NCBI GenBank assembly: GCA_041752235.1
Contig: JBGSHM010000034.1
Coordinates: 1 to 64,000 of the forward strand
Source: SpSt-398 sp041752235
Lineage (GTDB): Bacteria > Bacteroidota > Bacteroidia > Chitinophagales > Chitinophagaceae
Reading direction: 5' to 3'
Length of the DNA stretch: 64,000 nt
The number at the start of each line of letters is the position of its first letter. The stretch's first letter is position 1. Positions 1 through 8,067 of the stretch are shown piece after piece. A program made the position numbers and the translations under genes. Below the pieces are notes generated by a model. It did not search any database. It was not told the origin of the DNA and saw only the letters and a list, made by a program, of their open reading frames with translations.

Positions 1-35
1 CACGTCTCACGTTTAAAACTTTTTTTTCAATATTT

Positions 36-66
36 TTTGAAACTTCAGTAACATCATCTACCTTTA
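36..66 (+). promoter_or_regulatory. Bacteroidota-type promoter for the GbsR/MarR gene
   Basis: TTTG at 36-39, a 19-bp spacer, then TACCTTTA at 59-66, one base off the Bacteroidota -7 consensus TAnnTTTG. The ATG at 71 is four bases past the -7 element, so the transcript would have almost no leader. The start site is inferred, not measured. Confidence 0.55.
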
Positions 67-70
67 CTTC

Positions 71-577
71 ATGAAACTTACTGAAGCCAAACAACAATTC
101 ATCAGCAGCTGGGGCGGATTTGGAACCCATTGGGGCATCAACCGCACCATGGCACAGATACATGCCTTATTGCTGGTAAGTCCGGATCCCCTGACTCAGG
201 ACGACATCATGGAAGAATTGAACATCAGCCGGGGTAATACCAACATGAACATTCGGGAACTCATTAATTGGGGGCTGGTAGAAAGGGTGATCCTCTCCGG
301 GGAAAGAAAGGAATATTTTAGTGCGGAGAAAGACATCTGGAAAGTGGTAAAGCAGATCGTTAAGGAGCGGAAGAAAAGGGAATTGGAACCCATGCTCGAC
401 CTGCTCAATAAACTCGAGGCCGTTGAAGGTGACAAGAAGGATAAGAAGGTAAAAACCTTTGTGGACACCGTAAGTGGTATCAAAAAACTGGGCCAACAAG
501 CCGATCGCACACTCGATGTAATGATCAAAGCCGAGGAGAACTGGTTTGTGGGTAACCTGGTTAAGTTCTTTAAGTAA
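71..577 (+). CDS. GbsR/MarR-family transcriptional regulator
   Basis: A 168-residue winged-helix DNA-binding protein. The N-terminal stretch around residues 12-30 (SWGGFGTHWGINRTMAQIHA) and the helix-turn-helix at about 40-75 (LTQDDIMEELNISRGNTNMN) match the GbsR/MarR-like regulators common in Bacteroidota. The C-terminal half is helical and charged and probably dimerises. In this family the regulator usually controls adjacent membrane or transport genes; here the next two genes encode membrane proteins 27 and 33 bp apart, so a small operon that it may autoregulate is plausible. The effector is unknown. The start is the first ATG after a good promoter. Confidence 0.85.
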   Translation: MKLTEAKQQFISSWGGFGTHWGINRTMAQIHALLLVSPDPLTQDDIMEELNISRGNTNMNIRELINWGLVERVILSGERKEYFSAEKDIWKVVKQIVKERKKRELEPMLDLLNKLEAVEGDKKDKKVKTFVDTVSGIKKLGQQADRTLDVMIKAEENWFVGNLVKFFK

Positions 578-604
578 GCATCTCCGATTTTAAATTTAAT
601 TGAA

Positions 605-991
605 ATGAAAACGATCAAACTGGCAGACCTGGTCACCAATCTCGTTTTGATCCTGGGCGGGACCTTTTACTATATTCAACAGGGAGGAACTTCTTTTATG
701 TGGATTTATACAGTGGTTGGGGGCTGGCAAATCTTAAGTATGATTACCCATATTCTGCTGAAAGATCAATACACCCCTTCTTCGCACCGCCGTATTTACC
801 AATTCACCATACTGGTCTTATTTCTATTGGGATTGCTCTCCCTCCTACTTGGAGTTTGGGATGTTCCCTTATTCATCTTCTACCTCTACCTGATGGTATT
901 TCTGCCTTTGATCCTGGCTCCCTATTATACGTTGATCTGTCTGGAGGAATTTAAAACCCTTCGTCGCCGGGAATTCATTCATCTCAAGTAA
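605..991 (+). CDS. Small integral membrane protein, function unknown
   Basis: 128 residues with about four hydrophobic helices (roughly 8-25, 31-50, 64-84 and 88-112) and a basic tail. There is no signal peptide and no motif I recognise. It starts 27 bp after the GbsR-family regulator and is followed 33 bp later by the DCC-family gene, so the three probably share one transcript. Codon usage looks like that of its neighbours. A role cannot be read from the sequence; being under a GbsR-type regulator hints at an envelope-related role, but that is inference. Confidence 0.7.
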   Translation: MKTIKLADLVTNLVLILGGTFYYIQQGGTSFMWIYTVVGGWQILSMITHILLKDQYTPSSHRRIYQFTILVLFLLGLLSLLLGVWDVPLFIFYLYLMVFLPLILAPYYTLICLEEFKTLRRREFIHLK

Positions 992-1024
992 ACCTTCGGT
1001 TCATGTACCTATAAATCAATTACG

Positions 1025-1846
1025 ATGAACAGGTCCATACTTTTTTACGATGATCATTGCCCACTTTGCGTATGCTACACCAATCTATTTGTCCGGACCG
1101 GGTTATTAGCCCCCGAGGAAAGACAGGCCTTCTCGGCCATTCCTGACGAATGGCTGGCACAAATTGATTTTGTCAAAGGCACCAATGAGATCCCGCTGGT
1201 AAACAAAGAAACCGGCATGGTGCTATATGGGATTGATGCCTTACTGGAGATTCTGGGTCGAAAGATGCCTGTTGTAAAGACCATTGGCCGTTGGACGCCT
1301 GTAAATTTTCTGCTGCGGAAACTATACAAACTCATTTCTTATAATCGCAAAGTGATCACCGCGACACCCTGCGGGCCTGGTGAAATAGATTGCTCGCCTT
1401 CTTTTGACCTTCGGTATCGGTCATTATTTCTTTTCATGGGGCTTCTGTTTAATACCATCATGTTGATACCGGCCCACCCATTACTCCAGTCCATAGCCAA
1501 CTACACCCTCTCATTTTTGGAATTACAAGCAGGACATTTTCTATTGGTAGCCTGTAACCTCAGCCTGGCCATTTTCTTAAAGAAAGAGAAGGCCTTTGAA
1601 TTCCTGGGACAGGTGAATATGCTGGCGCTGACATCCAATCTCCTTCTTATCCCGCTGATCATGTTGGTGGGTTGGACTTCAGTATTAGCGGTAAAGATGT
1701 ATTTGGTGATGCTTGTGGTCCTCATTTTCCGGGAATATATCCGGAGAATGAGTTATGCCGGTATCCTCAAATCCCATTCCTGGATCGCCGGAATACAGCT
1801 GGGTGGAATGGCTTTATTTCTGCTTTTTTTATTTGGTAACAGGTAA
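1025..1846 (+). CDS. DCC-family thiol-disulfide oxidoreductase-like membrane protein (DUF393)
   Basis: The N-terminus carries the DCC signature: FYDDHCPLCVCYTN at residues 7-20, with a CxxC (C15, C18) and a following Cys. This is the thioredoxin-like DUF393 fold. An A-to-P rich stretch follows (PVNFLLRKLYKLISYNR), then from about residue 130 a membrane part with four or five hydrophobic helices. At 273 residues it is longer than the usual 110-140-residue soluble DCC proteins, so this is the membrane-extended form. A redox role at the membrane is plausible; the substrate is unknown. It is the third gene of the regulator cluster. Confidence 0.75.
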   Translation: MNRSILFYDDHCPLCVCYTNLFVRTGLLAPEERQAFSAIPDEWLAQIDFVKGTNEIPLVNKETGMVLYGIDALLEILGRKMPVVKTIGRWTPVNFLLRKLYKLISYNRKVITATPCGPGEIDCSPSFDLRYRSLFLFMGLLFNTIMLIPAHPLLQSIANYTLSFLELQAGHFLLVACNLSLAIFLKKEKAFEFLGQVNMLALTSNLLLIPLIMLVGWTSVLAVKMYLVMLVVLIFREYIRRMSYAGILKSHSWIAGIQLGGMALFLLFLFGNR

Positions 1847-1865
1847 AGTATGTTTTCGAGTTTCA

Positions 1866-1911
1866 GTTTCTCGCAGCGTTCGCAAAGAACTTGGCGAGCG
1901 CTGCGAGAAAC
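1866..1911. repeat. Intergenic inverted repeat (TTCTCGCAGCG family)
   Basis: A perfect 13-bp stem pairs GTTTCTCGCAGCG at 1866-1878 with its complement at 1899-1911. The 20-nt loop contains a further CTCGC/GCGAG pairing. It lies between two same-strand genes, with no T-run after the stem, so it is not a standard intrinsic terminator. Confidence 0.8.
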
Positions 1912-1958
1912 TATAAATCCATAAAATCCAGGTAACCCCATAATTCCTCAAATCCTGG

Positions 1959-1966
1959 TAATTTTG
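1959..1966 (+). promoter_or_regulatory. -7 element upstream of the CoA-binding protein
   Basis: TAATTTTG matches TAnnTTTG and ends four bases before the ATG at 1971, implying a near-leaderless mRNA. No convincing TTTG is seen at the -33 distance. Confidence 0.35.
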
Positions 1967-1970
1967 TAGT

Positions 1971-2336
1971 ATGTCTTCCAAAAAAACCCTCATACTCGGC
2001 GCCTCCGATAATCCATCCCGGTACAGCTATCTGGCCTTACAGCGGTTAAAATCACATGGACATCCAGTAGAAGCCATTGGGCGCAAGAAGACAGTGGTGG
2101 GCGACACCCTGATTGGTACGGAAAAAAAGGTATTGGAAAACATCGATACCGTAACCCTCTATCTTAACCCAACGCATCAAAAGGAATACTACGATTATAT
2201 CCTGTCCCTCCAACCCCGGCGGATCATCTTTAACCCCGGAACGGAGAACGACGAACTCCAATCCCTGGCCCAAAAACACGGAATTCAAACACTGGAAGCT
2301 TGCACACTTGTTATGTTGTCAACGGGACAATACTAA
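1971..2336 (+). CDS. CoA-binding-domain protein
   Basis: 121 residues forming one Rossmann-type CoA-binding domain of the succinyl-CoA-synthetase-alpha/YccU type. Visible parts are the N-terminal nucleotide loop LILGASDNPSRYSYLALQRL, the second strand ending in AIGRKK, and RRIIFNPGTENDEL in the middle, followed by a C-terminal CTLVMLSTGQY. The length is typical of stand-alone members, which bind CoA or a related nucleotide but have no settled enzymatic role. It appears monocistronic, flanked by an inverted repeat upstream and a 222-bp gap downstream. Confidence 0.85.
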   Translation: MSSKKTLILGASDNPSRYSYLALQRLKSHGHPVEAIGRKKTVVGDTLIGTEKKVLENIDTVTLYLNPTHQKEYYDYILSLQPRRIIFNPGTENDELQSLAQKHGIQTLEACTLVMLSTGQY

Positions 2337-2558
2337 CCCTTGTAAAATTTTCATCGGGCATACCCCATCGATACTTAACATTTACACCAAGTAGTATTAC
2401 CAGTATCGTTATCCGACTATTACTGAATTTTAAAAATAGCTAAGGGTAAATCATTGCATTTGCAAAAATTAATACTGATTTTTGAAATCCGTCCCCACTG
2501 AAAGCCACAGTAATAAAATTTACTGCGCAAAAATCCGTTATTATAAAAAATCCAAACA

Positions 2559-3026
2559 ATGAAAAGCCTGAAAAGAGGTTCCCTCCTCTTTATCTGTTTT
2601 TGTTTCGTGCTTACCCTCGCCGCGCAGGACAAGCCATTACCGGTACGGGAGCCGGATCTTTCCAAACCAACCCTTTTTCAAGAATTACCATCACGGATAC
2701 CCTGCTCTGTTTCGGAGCTCCAATCCCTTTTACAAGTTCAGCAAGACCAGCGTGTAGAGAAGAACCTCGGAACAGGAATAGATTTCCGTGGTGTGGTAAC
2801 CTCCAAATCTGAGCCCGGCGACAGTACGGTGCGCAGTGTAGCGATCCGTTCAACCAATTTCAACGGAGCGCTGATGCACATCGCCCGCATAACGGAGGCC
2901 GATGGATCGGTCCGGTATACCGGAAGGATCATCAGTCTTCAGCATCAGGATGCCTACGAACTGGTGCAGGAAAAGAATGCTTATTATTTTATAAAAAAAG
3001 GTTTTTATGATTTGATCAACGAATGA
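2559..3026 (+). CDS. Secreted protein of unknown function
   Basis: 155 residues with a clear Sec signal peptide (KRGSLLFICFCFVLTLAAQ, cleavage near residue 22, after which the mature protein starts DKPLP). The mature part is about 130 residues, mixed alpha/beta, with no motif or domain I recognise. The upstream 222 bp contain no other gene; a short AT-rich stretch just before the ATG may hold the promoter. The next gene, a secreted protease, begins 61 bp later, so the two may be co-transcribed. It is probably periplasmic. Confidence 0.65.
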   Translation: MKSLKRGSLLFICFCFVLTLAAQDKPLPVREPDLSKPTLFQELPSRIPCSVSELQSLLQVQQDQRVEKNLGTGIDFRGVVTSKSEPGDSTVRSVAIRSTNFNGALMHIARITEADGSVRYTGRIISLQHQDAYELVQEKNAYYFIKKGFYDLINE

Positions 3027-3087
3027 TCGACAGCAAGGTCCGTTTTTAATCCCTATCCGCCCTTCGAAAACGCAACCACCTACTACT

Positions 3088-4689
3088 ATGAAAAGCATTT
3101 TACGAACCGTACTTACCGCCCTGTTCACCGCGCACCTGGCTTTTGCACAAGCCCAGGTGCCGGTGCTTAACAGCTTCCCTTCTGCCAGCGCCACCATCTT
3201 GTTGGATTTTGATGGAATGTATGTTACCGGCACTGTCTGGAATTTCTCCGGCCCATTTTCTGCGGGCACTTCAGGACTCACCAATGATCAGGTCACCGAG
3301 GTATTTAACCGCGTGGCCGAGGATTATCGTCCTTTTAATATCAATATCACCACCGAAGAAGCCAAATACACCGCAGCACCGGCGAGCAGCCGCATGCGGG
3401 TCATCATCACTTCCTCCTACGAATGGTATGGTAGTGGTGCGGGTGGCGTGGCGTATGTAAACTCGTTTAAATGGGGAGATGGAACACCCTGTTTTGTCTT
3501 CTCCTCCTTATTTGGATATAATGTAAAAAATATTGCCGAAGCCGTATCGCACGAGGCCGGGCATACTGTTGGACTTCGTCACCAAAGCACCTACGATGGC
3601 GCTTGTTTTAAAACCTCTGAATACAATTGGGGACAGGGAACAGGTGAAATTGGTTGGGCTCCGATCATGGGAGCCGGATACAATCAGAATATGACCGTAT
3701 GGCACAACGGCCCTAACTCCTTTGGTTGCGCCAGTATTCAATCTGACCTGGATGTGGTCACCAGTAGTTATAATGGATTTGGTTACCGAACAGATGACAA
3801 CGGTAATAATTTTGCTGCCGCCACCTCCCTGAGTTTTGATGGTTCCGGGCAATTCACCATCAACGGTGTAGTGGAGCGTACAACCGATATGGATTATTAT
3901 GAATTTACCCTCTCTGAATTCGGAAATTTCACTCTCGATGCCATCCCTTACAATGTTGGCACCGGAAATGCCGGATCTGACCTGGATATGAATGTCGTGA
4001 TCTACGACCAATATTTCAACGCCCTGGGTACCTACAACCCCGGTAACCAAATGAGTTCCCTGATCGATACCATTCTGTCGGCAGGCACCTATTACATCAG
4101 CGTGAATGGTGACGGAAATATGTATGCCACCGAATACGGCAGCCTGGGCTCTTATTCTTTACAAGCCGGATTTATAGATGGTACCTTGCTACCCATTCAA
4201 GACCTCCGACTAAACGGTATTGCCGACCAGAACCTGCATAACCTGGAATGGTCCATCCTTGCGGATGAGCCCATCTCCCAATTAACCATACTCTATTCAA
4301 CCGATGGACGACAGTTCAAAACACTGGTCAATTTAAGCCCGGATAAAAGAAATTACTCCTGGTTCTTCAACGAAAACAAGTCCATTCAATACCGGATCAT
4401 GGCCACCCTTGAAACCGGTCGCAAAGAATACTCCAATACCATCATCCTCCGTTCCGGAAGCTTTACCAAGCCCACACTGATCGGCAACCAGGTACGGTCT
4501 AGTTTGTCGGTCAATAGTCCTGGGGATTACCAATTCCAGGTTCTCGATTATAATGGACGATCCATTCGCACCGGAAAGATCCAAAAAGGGTTCAATTCCA
4601 TTGAAACGGGCTCGGGAGCATCTGGTATCTACCTGATCCGCTTTACGGGGAATGGGCAGGTTTGGACAGAGAAGTTCTTCAAAAACTAA
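3088..4689 (+). CDS. Secreted zinc metalloprotease (metzincin type) with T9SS sorting domain
   Basis: 533 residues with signal peptide MKSILRTVLTALFTAHLAFAQ. The catalytic zinc motif HEAGHTVGLRH spans residues 155-165 (HExxHxxGxxH, three His ligands and the Glu general base), and IMGAGY about 38 residues later fits a Met-turn, so all metzincin hallmarks are present. After the protease domain, residues about 230-360 resemble a pre-peptidase C-terminal beta domain (DMDYYEFTLSE, GTYYISVNGDG). The last 80 residues, ending GIYLIRFTGNGQVWTEKFFK, fit a type A T9SS sorting domain. It is therefore predicted to cross the outer membrane by T9SS and be surface-bound or released. The substrate is unknown. 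Confidence 0.85.
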   Translation: MKSILRTVLTALFTAHLAFAQAQVPVLNSFPSASATILLDFDGMYVTGTVWNFSGPFSAGTSGLTNDQVTEVFNRVAEDYRPFNINITTEEAKYTAAPASSRMRVIITSSYEWYGSGAGGVAYVNSFKWGDGTPCFVFSSLFGYNVKNIAEAVSHEAGHTVGLRHQSTYDGACFKTSEYNWGQGTGEIGWAPIMGAGYNQNMTVWHNGPNSFGCASIQSDLDVVTSSYNGFGYRTDDNGNNFAAATSLSFDGSGQFTINGVVERTTDMDYYEFTLSEFGNFTLDAIPYNVGTGNAGSDLDMNVVIYDQYFNALGTYNPGNQMSSLIDTILSAGTYYISVNGDGNMYATEYGSLGSYSLQAGFIDGTLLPIQDLRLNGIADQNLHNLEWSILADEPISQLTILYSTDGRQFKTLVNLSPDKRNYSWFFNENKSIQYRIMATLETGRKEYSNTIILRSGSFTKPTLIGNQVRSSLSVNSPGDYQFQVLDYNGRSIRTGKIQKGFNSIETGSGASGIYLIRFTGNGQVWTEKFFKN

Positions 4690-4710
4690 TCCACAAAGAC
4701 TAATAAATAA

Positions 4711-4734
4711 AAGCTATTAGCTTTTAGCTTTAGG
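4711..4734. repeat. Single arm of the TTAGC-word repeat
   Basis: AAGCTATTAGCTTTTAGCTT at 4711-4730 uses the same words as the repeats at 17795 and 40090, but no second arm is present here. Confidence 0.5.
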
Positions 4735-4771
4735 TTAATCTACATTAAATAAACAAGATTCCTCAAATTCG

Positions 4772-4800
4772 GAGGTTTTTCGATAACTTAGGAAAACCTC
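4772..4800 (+). promoter_or_regulatory. Hairpin just before the YkuK-like gene
   Basis: GAGGTTTT at 4772-4779 and AAAACCTC at 4793-4800 form a perfect 8-bp stem with a 13-nt loop. The stem is followed by TTTAACT and then the ATG at 4808. It could be a weak terminator for the protease gene or a structure limiting translation of the next one; the sequence does not decide. Confidence 0.45.
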
Positions 4801-4807
4801 TTTAACT

Positions 4808-5281
4808 ATGCGTTGGAGAAAATTTAATGGCGAAACCATTGATCTCCCCATCTACCAGGCCGTTGAGAACGCCATTCGGCGTGAGACGGAAAAAGGTTTC
4901 CACTTAAAGGTTTGCATTGGCACTGACTCTCAGGTAAAAGGACAGGAGACCGAATTTGCCACGGTCATTGTCTTTTTGCGCGAGGGCCACGGAGGGTTCA
5001 TGTTCATTCAAAATGACAAGACCCGCCAGCGCTTTACCATTAAGGAACGGATGCTTACTGAAGTAGCCAGGAGTATTGAGATCGCGTATGAGCTTTGCAA
5101 TTTGTTCACCATTTACAATGTGGACATGGAAGTGCATGCGGATATCAATACCAACCCGCAATTCAAAAGTAATGATGCATTGCGGGAAGCCATGGGATAT
5201 ATCCTGGGAATGGGATTTGCTTTCAAAGCCAAACCGGAGGCTTTTGCAAGCAGTAGTTGTGCCAACAAGATCGTAAACTGA
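4808..5281 (+). CDS. YkuK-like ribonuclease H-fold protein (DUF458)
   Basis: 157 residues matching the YkuK/DUF458 family along its whole length: CIGTDSQVKG at about 37-46 with the conserved acidic residue at the end of the first strand, FTIKERMLTEVARSIE in the middle, EVHADINTNPQFKSN with a second conserved Asp, and the C-terminal AFKAKPEAFASSSCANKIV. The fold is predicted to be RNase H-like, but no activity is established for the family that I know of. The ATG sits seven bases after a hairpin. The gene appears monocistronic. Confidence 0.85.
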   Translation: MRWRKFNGETIDLPIYQAVENAIRRETEKGFHLKVCIGTDSQVKGQETEFATVIVFLREGHGGFMFIQNDKTRQRFTIKERMLTEVARSIEIAYELCNLFTIYNVDMEVHADINTNPQFKSNDALREAMGYILGMGFAFKAKPEAFASSSCANKIVN

Positions 5282-5390
5282 TCGCGCCCGGTCTCGATTG
5301 ATTTCTGCCGGGAAGAACGGCAGCCAATACCTGTCACCCCAAGACAGCGGGTTCATTCAAAAAAAATACCTGGAATTTAGCTAGTATTGA

Positions 5391-5585
5391 TCAGCGCAAT
5401 AACTGTGTGCTTGCCGAAGCATCGGAAGCAGAGTCAGGCTGATTGGACATGAATAAAGAAGGGCTGGAATTGTTCTTCTGAAGAACCCCCAGTTTCTTCG
5501 TGTCTTCATTGGCGACATAGAAGAAGAAAAGGGCAACTCCAAACAACGCGAGTACAAGGATCTTTTCAGAGAGTAATCTTTTCAT
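5391..5585 (-). CDS. Small membrane-anchored protein, function unknown
   Basis: 64 residues: a basic start (MKRLLSEK), one hydrophobic helix (ILVLALFGVALFFFYVA), then a polar tail rich in Ser, Asp and Asn. It is either a signal-anchored small protein or a short secreted peptide. It lies downstream of engB on the same strand, 66 bp after its stop. I recognise no family. The short length and lack of motifs make the assignment modest, but the topology is typical of a real small envelope protein. Confidence 0.5.
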   Translation of the reverse strand: MKRLLSEKILVLALFGVALFFFYVANEDTKKLGVLQKNNSSPSLFMSNQPDSASDASASTQLLR

Positions 5586-5651
5586 ATGAAGGTTAAATCC
5601 GGGGGCAAGATACTCAAATAAGCCTATAAATCAGTCAAAAATGCCCTGTTT

Positions 5652-6290
5652 TCAAGGGGTGTGGATATTATCACTGTTGTTCAGGTCATTAATGTAGTCG
5701 AGTATTTCTTCCCTACCCAATTTAGTAAGCGCAGAGGTAGTGAACCAGGGGGGCAGCGATTCCCAATTCTCTTTCATTTTATCCAGAAAGGCATTGATAT
5801 TTCGCTGGGTGGCCATGGGTTTGTTCTTATCGGTCTTGGTAAAAACGATAGAAAATGGGATACCCCATTTACCCAATTGTTTAATGAATTCGAGGTCTAT
5901 GGGCTGTGGAGTATGGCGGCTATCAATCAGGGTAAATACGTTCACTAAATTCTCCCGCTTGCGCAGGTAATTCTCGATCATCTGTTCCCAGCGGCGACGG
6001 TCCTTTTGTGCTACTTTGGCGTATCCATATCCGGGAAGGTCAACCAGATACCATTTTTGCGACTTGGACCTCTCGCTTTTTTTAGATAAAATTTCAAAAT
6101 GGTTGATCAATTGTGTCTTTCCCGGTGAAGCGGAGGTCTTTGCCAATTTCTGATTATCACAGAGCATATTGATAAGGGAGGACTTACCCACATTACTCCG
6201 GCCAATAAAGGCATATTCCGGTCTGTCGGGTTTGGGGCATTTGTCCCAGTAGGCGGAGGAGATGAGGTAGGTGGCGCTGGTAATTTGCAT
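5652..6290 (-). CDS. engB: Ribosome biogenesis GTP-binding protein EngB (YihA/YsxC)
   Basis: 212 residues of a single TRAFAC GTPase domain involved in late 50S subunit assembly. All nucleotide motifs are visible: G1 GRSNVGKSSL near residue 30, the G2 Thr in SPGKTQLINHF, G3 DLPGYG near 85, G4 TKTD near 155, and G5 around TSALTKLG. Length and order match the EngB family. The gene diverges from ubiE across a 211-bp gap that contains a large repeat. The start MQITSATYLISSA agrees with family N-termini. Confidence 0.95.
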   Translation of the reverse strand: MQITSATYLISSAYWDKCPKPDRPEYAFIGRSNVGKSSLINMLCDNQKLAKTSASPGKTQLINHFEILSKKSERSKSQKWYLVDLPGYGYAKVAQKDRRRWEQMIENYLRKRENLVNVFTLIDSRHTPQPIDLEFIKQLGKWGIPFSIVFTKTDKNKPMATQRNINAFLDKMKENWESLPPWFTTSALTKLGREEILDYINDLNNSDNIHTP

Positions 6291-6306
6291 GTTGTTCGAT
6301 GTAGAT

Positions 6307-6458
6307 GGATGTTGGGGAGTGGATGTTGGATGTTGGATGTTGGATGTTGGGGGTCGGGGGTCGGAAGTCCGAAGACCGAAGTTCGAGGTCGGACCCCGGA
6401 CTTCGGACCTCGGACGGACTTTGGTCCCCGGACCCCGGACTCCCGACCCCTAACATCC
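6307..6458. repeat. Compound repeat: GGATGTT tandem plus GTCCGAAG-word inverted repeat
   Basis: Four contiguous 7-bp GGATGTT units at 6321-6348, with another at 6307-6313, lead into G-rich words (GGGGTCGGG, AAGTCCGAAG, GACCGAAG). A mirrored C-rich arm runs from about 6400 to 6458 and ends AACATCC. Short spurious ORFs run through it in several frames. It fills the engB/ubiE divergent gap. Similar words recur at 53290-53345. Confidence 0.85.
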
Positions 6459-6486
6459 GCCCGCAAGATAACCGATATTTTCCTCC

Positions 6487-6494
6487 TAACTTTG
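6487..6494 (+). promoter_or_regulatory. -7 element of the ubiE promoter
   Basis: TAACTTTG matches TAnnTTTG and lies seven bases before the ATG at 6502. No TTTG is found at the -33 distance, which is occupied by the edge of the compound repeat. Confidence 0.4.
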
Positions 6495-6501
6495 CGCCGC
6501 T

Positions 6502-7248
6502 ATGCAGCCACACGATCATATCAAACCCTTTTCGGAATCGAATAAGGGCAAGAAGGAACAGGTAGAGGAAATGTTTGACCGGATTGCCGGGCGATACGAC
6601 CTGATGAACCGGTTTTTGTCAGCAGGTATTGATATTGGTTGGAGGAAAAAAGCGATCCGTATTTTACAGGAGGACCAGCCAAAACAGATCCTGGATGTGG
6701 CCACCGGAACAGCGGATATGGCCATTCTCACCTGTAAAATGTTAAAACCCGACAAGGTCACCGGTATCGACCTTTCGGCCCAGATGCTGGACATTGGCAG
6801 GCAAAAGATTGAAAAAGAAGGACTTACAAATCATATACAATTGCTAAAAGGCGATGCGGAGGCAATAAATTTTCCCGATGCGTCGTTTGATGGCATAATG
6901 GTTGCGTTTGGGGTACGCAACTTTGAGAACCTGGAAAAGGGATTGGGCGAATTGCTCCGCGTCCTGAAGCCAGGCGGGAAATTGGTTGTGCTGGAGTTTT
7001 CCAGGCCAAGGAATTCGGGATTCAGAAAGATTTACAACCTGTATATGGGTTTGGTGGCCCCGCAAGTGGCCCGTTGGCTGAAACAGAACAAGGAAGCCTA
7101 CGAGTACCTGAAAGAATCATCTGCCGCTTTCCCCGATCGAGCTGATTTTGTTAACCTGTTAAAGAGTACCGGTTTTACCCAAACGGGGTTTAAACCGCTA
7201 AGTTTTGGAATATGTTGCATCTACAATGGAAGAAAGTCCGCAAGCTGA
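6502..7248 (+). CDS. ubiE: Demethylmenaquinone methyltransferase UbiE/MenG
   Basis: 248-residue class I SAM-dependent methyltransferase for the last step of menaquinone synthesis (C-methylation of demethylmenaquinone). Visible motifs are VEEMFDRIAGRYDLMNRFLSAG near residue 22, the SAM-binding motif ILDVATGTADMAI near 63, FGVRNFENLEKGLGE, LKPGGKLVVLEFSRP, and a C-terminal LSFGICCIYNGRK. Bacteroidota use menaquinone, so the MenG role is more likely than ubiquinone synthesis. The end overlaps porT by 37 bp, an arrangement suggesting co-expression. Confidence 0.95.
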   Translation: MQPHDHIKPFSESNKGKKEQVEEMFDRIAGRYDLMNRFLSAGIDIGWRKKAIRILQEDQPKQILDVATGTADMAILTCKMLKPDKVTGIDLSAQMLDIGRQKIEKEGLTNHIQLLKGDAEAINFPDASFDGIMVAFGVRNFENLEKGLGELLRVLKPGGKLVVLEFSRPRNSGFRKIYNLYMGLVAPQVARWLKQNKEAYEYLKESSAAFPDRADFVNLLKSTGFTQTGFKPLSFGICCIYNGRKSAS

Positions 7249-7949
7249 TCCCTTTCCTTTTGATCCTTGGATTCACCGGGTCCTTCTCCCCCATTGCTGC
7301 CCAAATGGTTGAACTCAACCAACCTGATCATGATGCCAAACCGTATTATTTTGGTATCACCCTGGGTTTTCAACAAGCCAGTTTTCATGCAGAAAAACAC
7401 CCCCGGTTCCTTCAATATGATTCCGTTATGGTGGCCCAACCATTGAATGCCGTGGGCTTTCAACTGGGTTTGCACGCTACCGCACCCATCACCAATCGCC
7501 TCGAAGCCCGTTTCAACCCCACCCTGATGTTCAATCAGCGGAATATCGCCTATACCCTGAAATATCCGGACCCATTGGATGGCACCAATATCACCAAAAA
7601 CATAGAGTCGGTGATCTTCTCTTTTCCATTTCAATTAAAATTCAATAGTGACCGGATCGGCAATTTTCGGGTATATATGCTCGGAGGTTTCAAAGCCGAT
7701 CTCGATCTCGCCGCCAATGCCCGCGCCAAAAGAGCGGAAGACCTGGTCAAACTCCAGAAGTTTGATTATGGCGTGGAAGCAGGGATCGGTTTCAATTTCT
7801 ATTTCCCCAGTTTTATCTTCTCCCCGGAGATCAAAATAAGCAACGGCCTGCGGAATATCCATAGCCGCGATGAATCCCTGAAATACTCCAATATTTTTGA
7901 CCGGATCCAGTCAAGAATGATCATGTTTAGCATCCATCTCGAAGGATAG
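7212..7949 (+). CDS. porT: PorT-like outer-membrane protein of the type IX secretion system
   Basis: 245 residues with a signal peptide (KLIPFLLILGFTGSFSPIAAQ) and an eight-strand-like beta barrel of the PorT/outer-membrane beta-barrel family. Family-typical stretches are KPYYFGITLGFQQASF at the first strand, FSFPFQLKFNSDRIGNFRVY in the middle, and FSPEIKISNGLRNI followed by IQSRMIMFSIHLEG at the C-terminus. PorT is needed for T9SS function in Porphyromonas and Flavobacterium. Its position overlapping ubiE fits an arrangement I recall from other Bacteroidota. Several T9SS clients are encoded in this window. Confidence 0.8.
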   Translation: MLHLQWKKVRKLIPFLLILGFTGSFSPIAAQMVELNQPDHDAKPYYFGITLGFQQASFHAEKHPRFLQYDSVMVAQPLNAVGFQLGLHATAPITNRLEARFNPTLMFNQRNIAYTLKYPDPLDGTNITKNIESVIFSFPFQLKFNSDRIGNFRVYMLGGFKADLDLAANARAKRAEDLVKLQKFDYGVEAGIGFNFYFPSFIFSPEIKISNGLRNIHSRDESLKYSNIFDRIQSRMIMFSIHLEG

Positions 7950-8067
7950 TTTCCACCCTTTTGTAGTCGTGTTTTTTGTCGTGTAAATGCTGTTTTCTGG
8001 TATTTAGTTTTCAGTCAAATTTGTGATATAATCGGATTGAATCCTAAACAAAATAAATAAACGAGTT

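Noticed and set aside
6107..6565. Several short ORFs on both strands through the engB/ubiE gap with repetitive Ser/Pro/Arg products
   Set aside because: They are translations of the GGATGTT/GTCCGAAG repeat in different frames; the reading is open only because the words lack stops.
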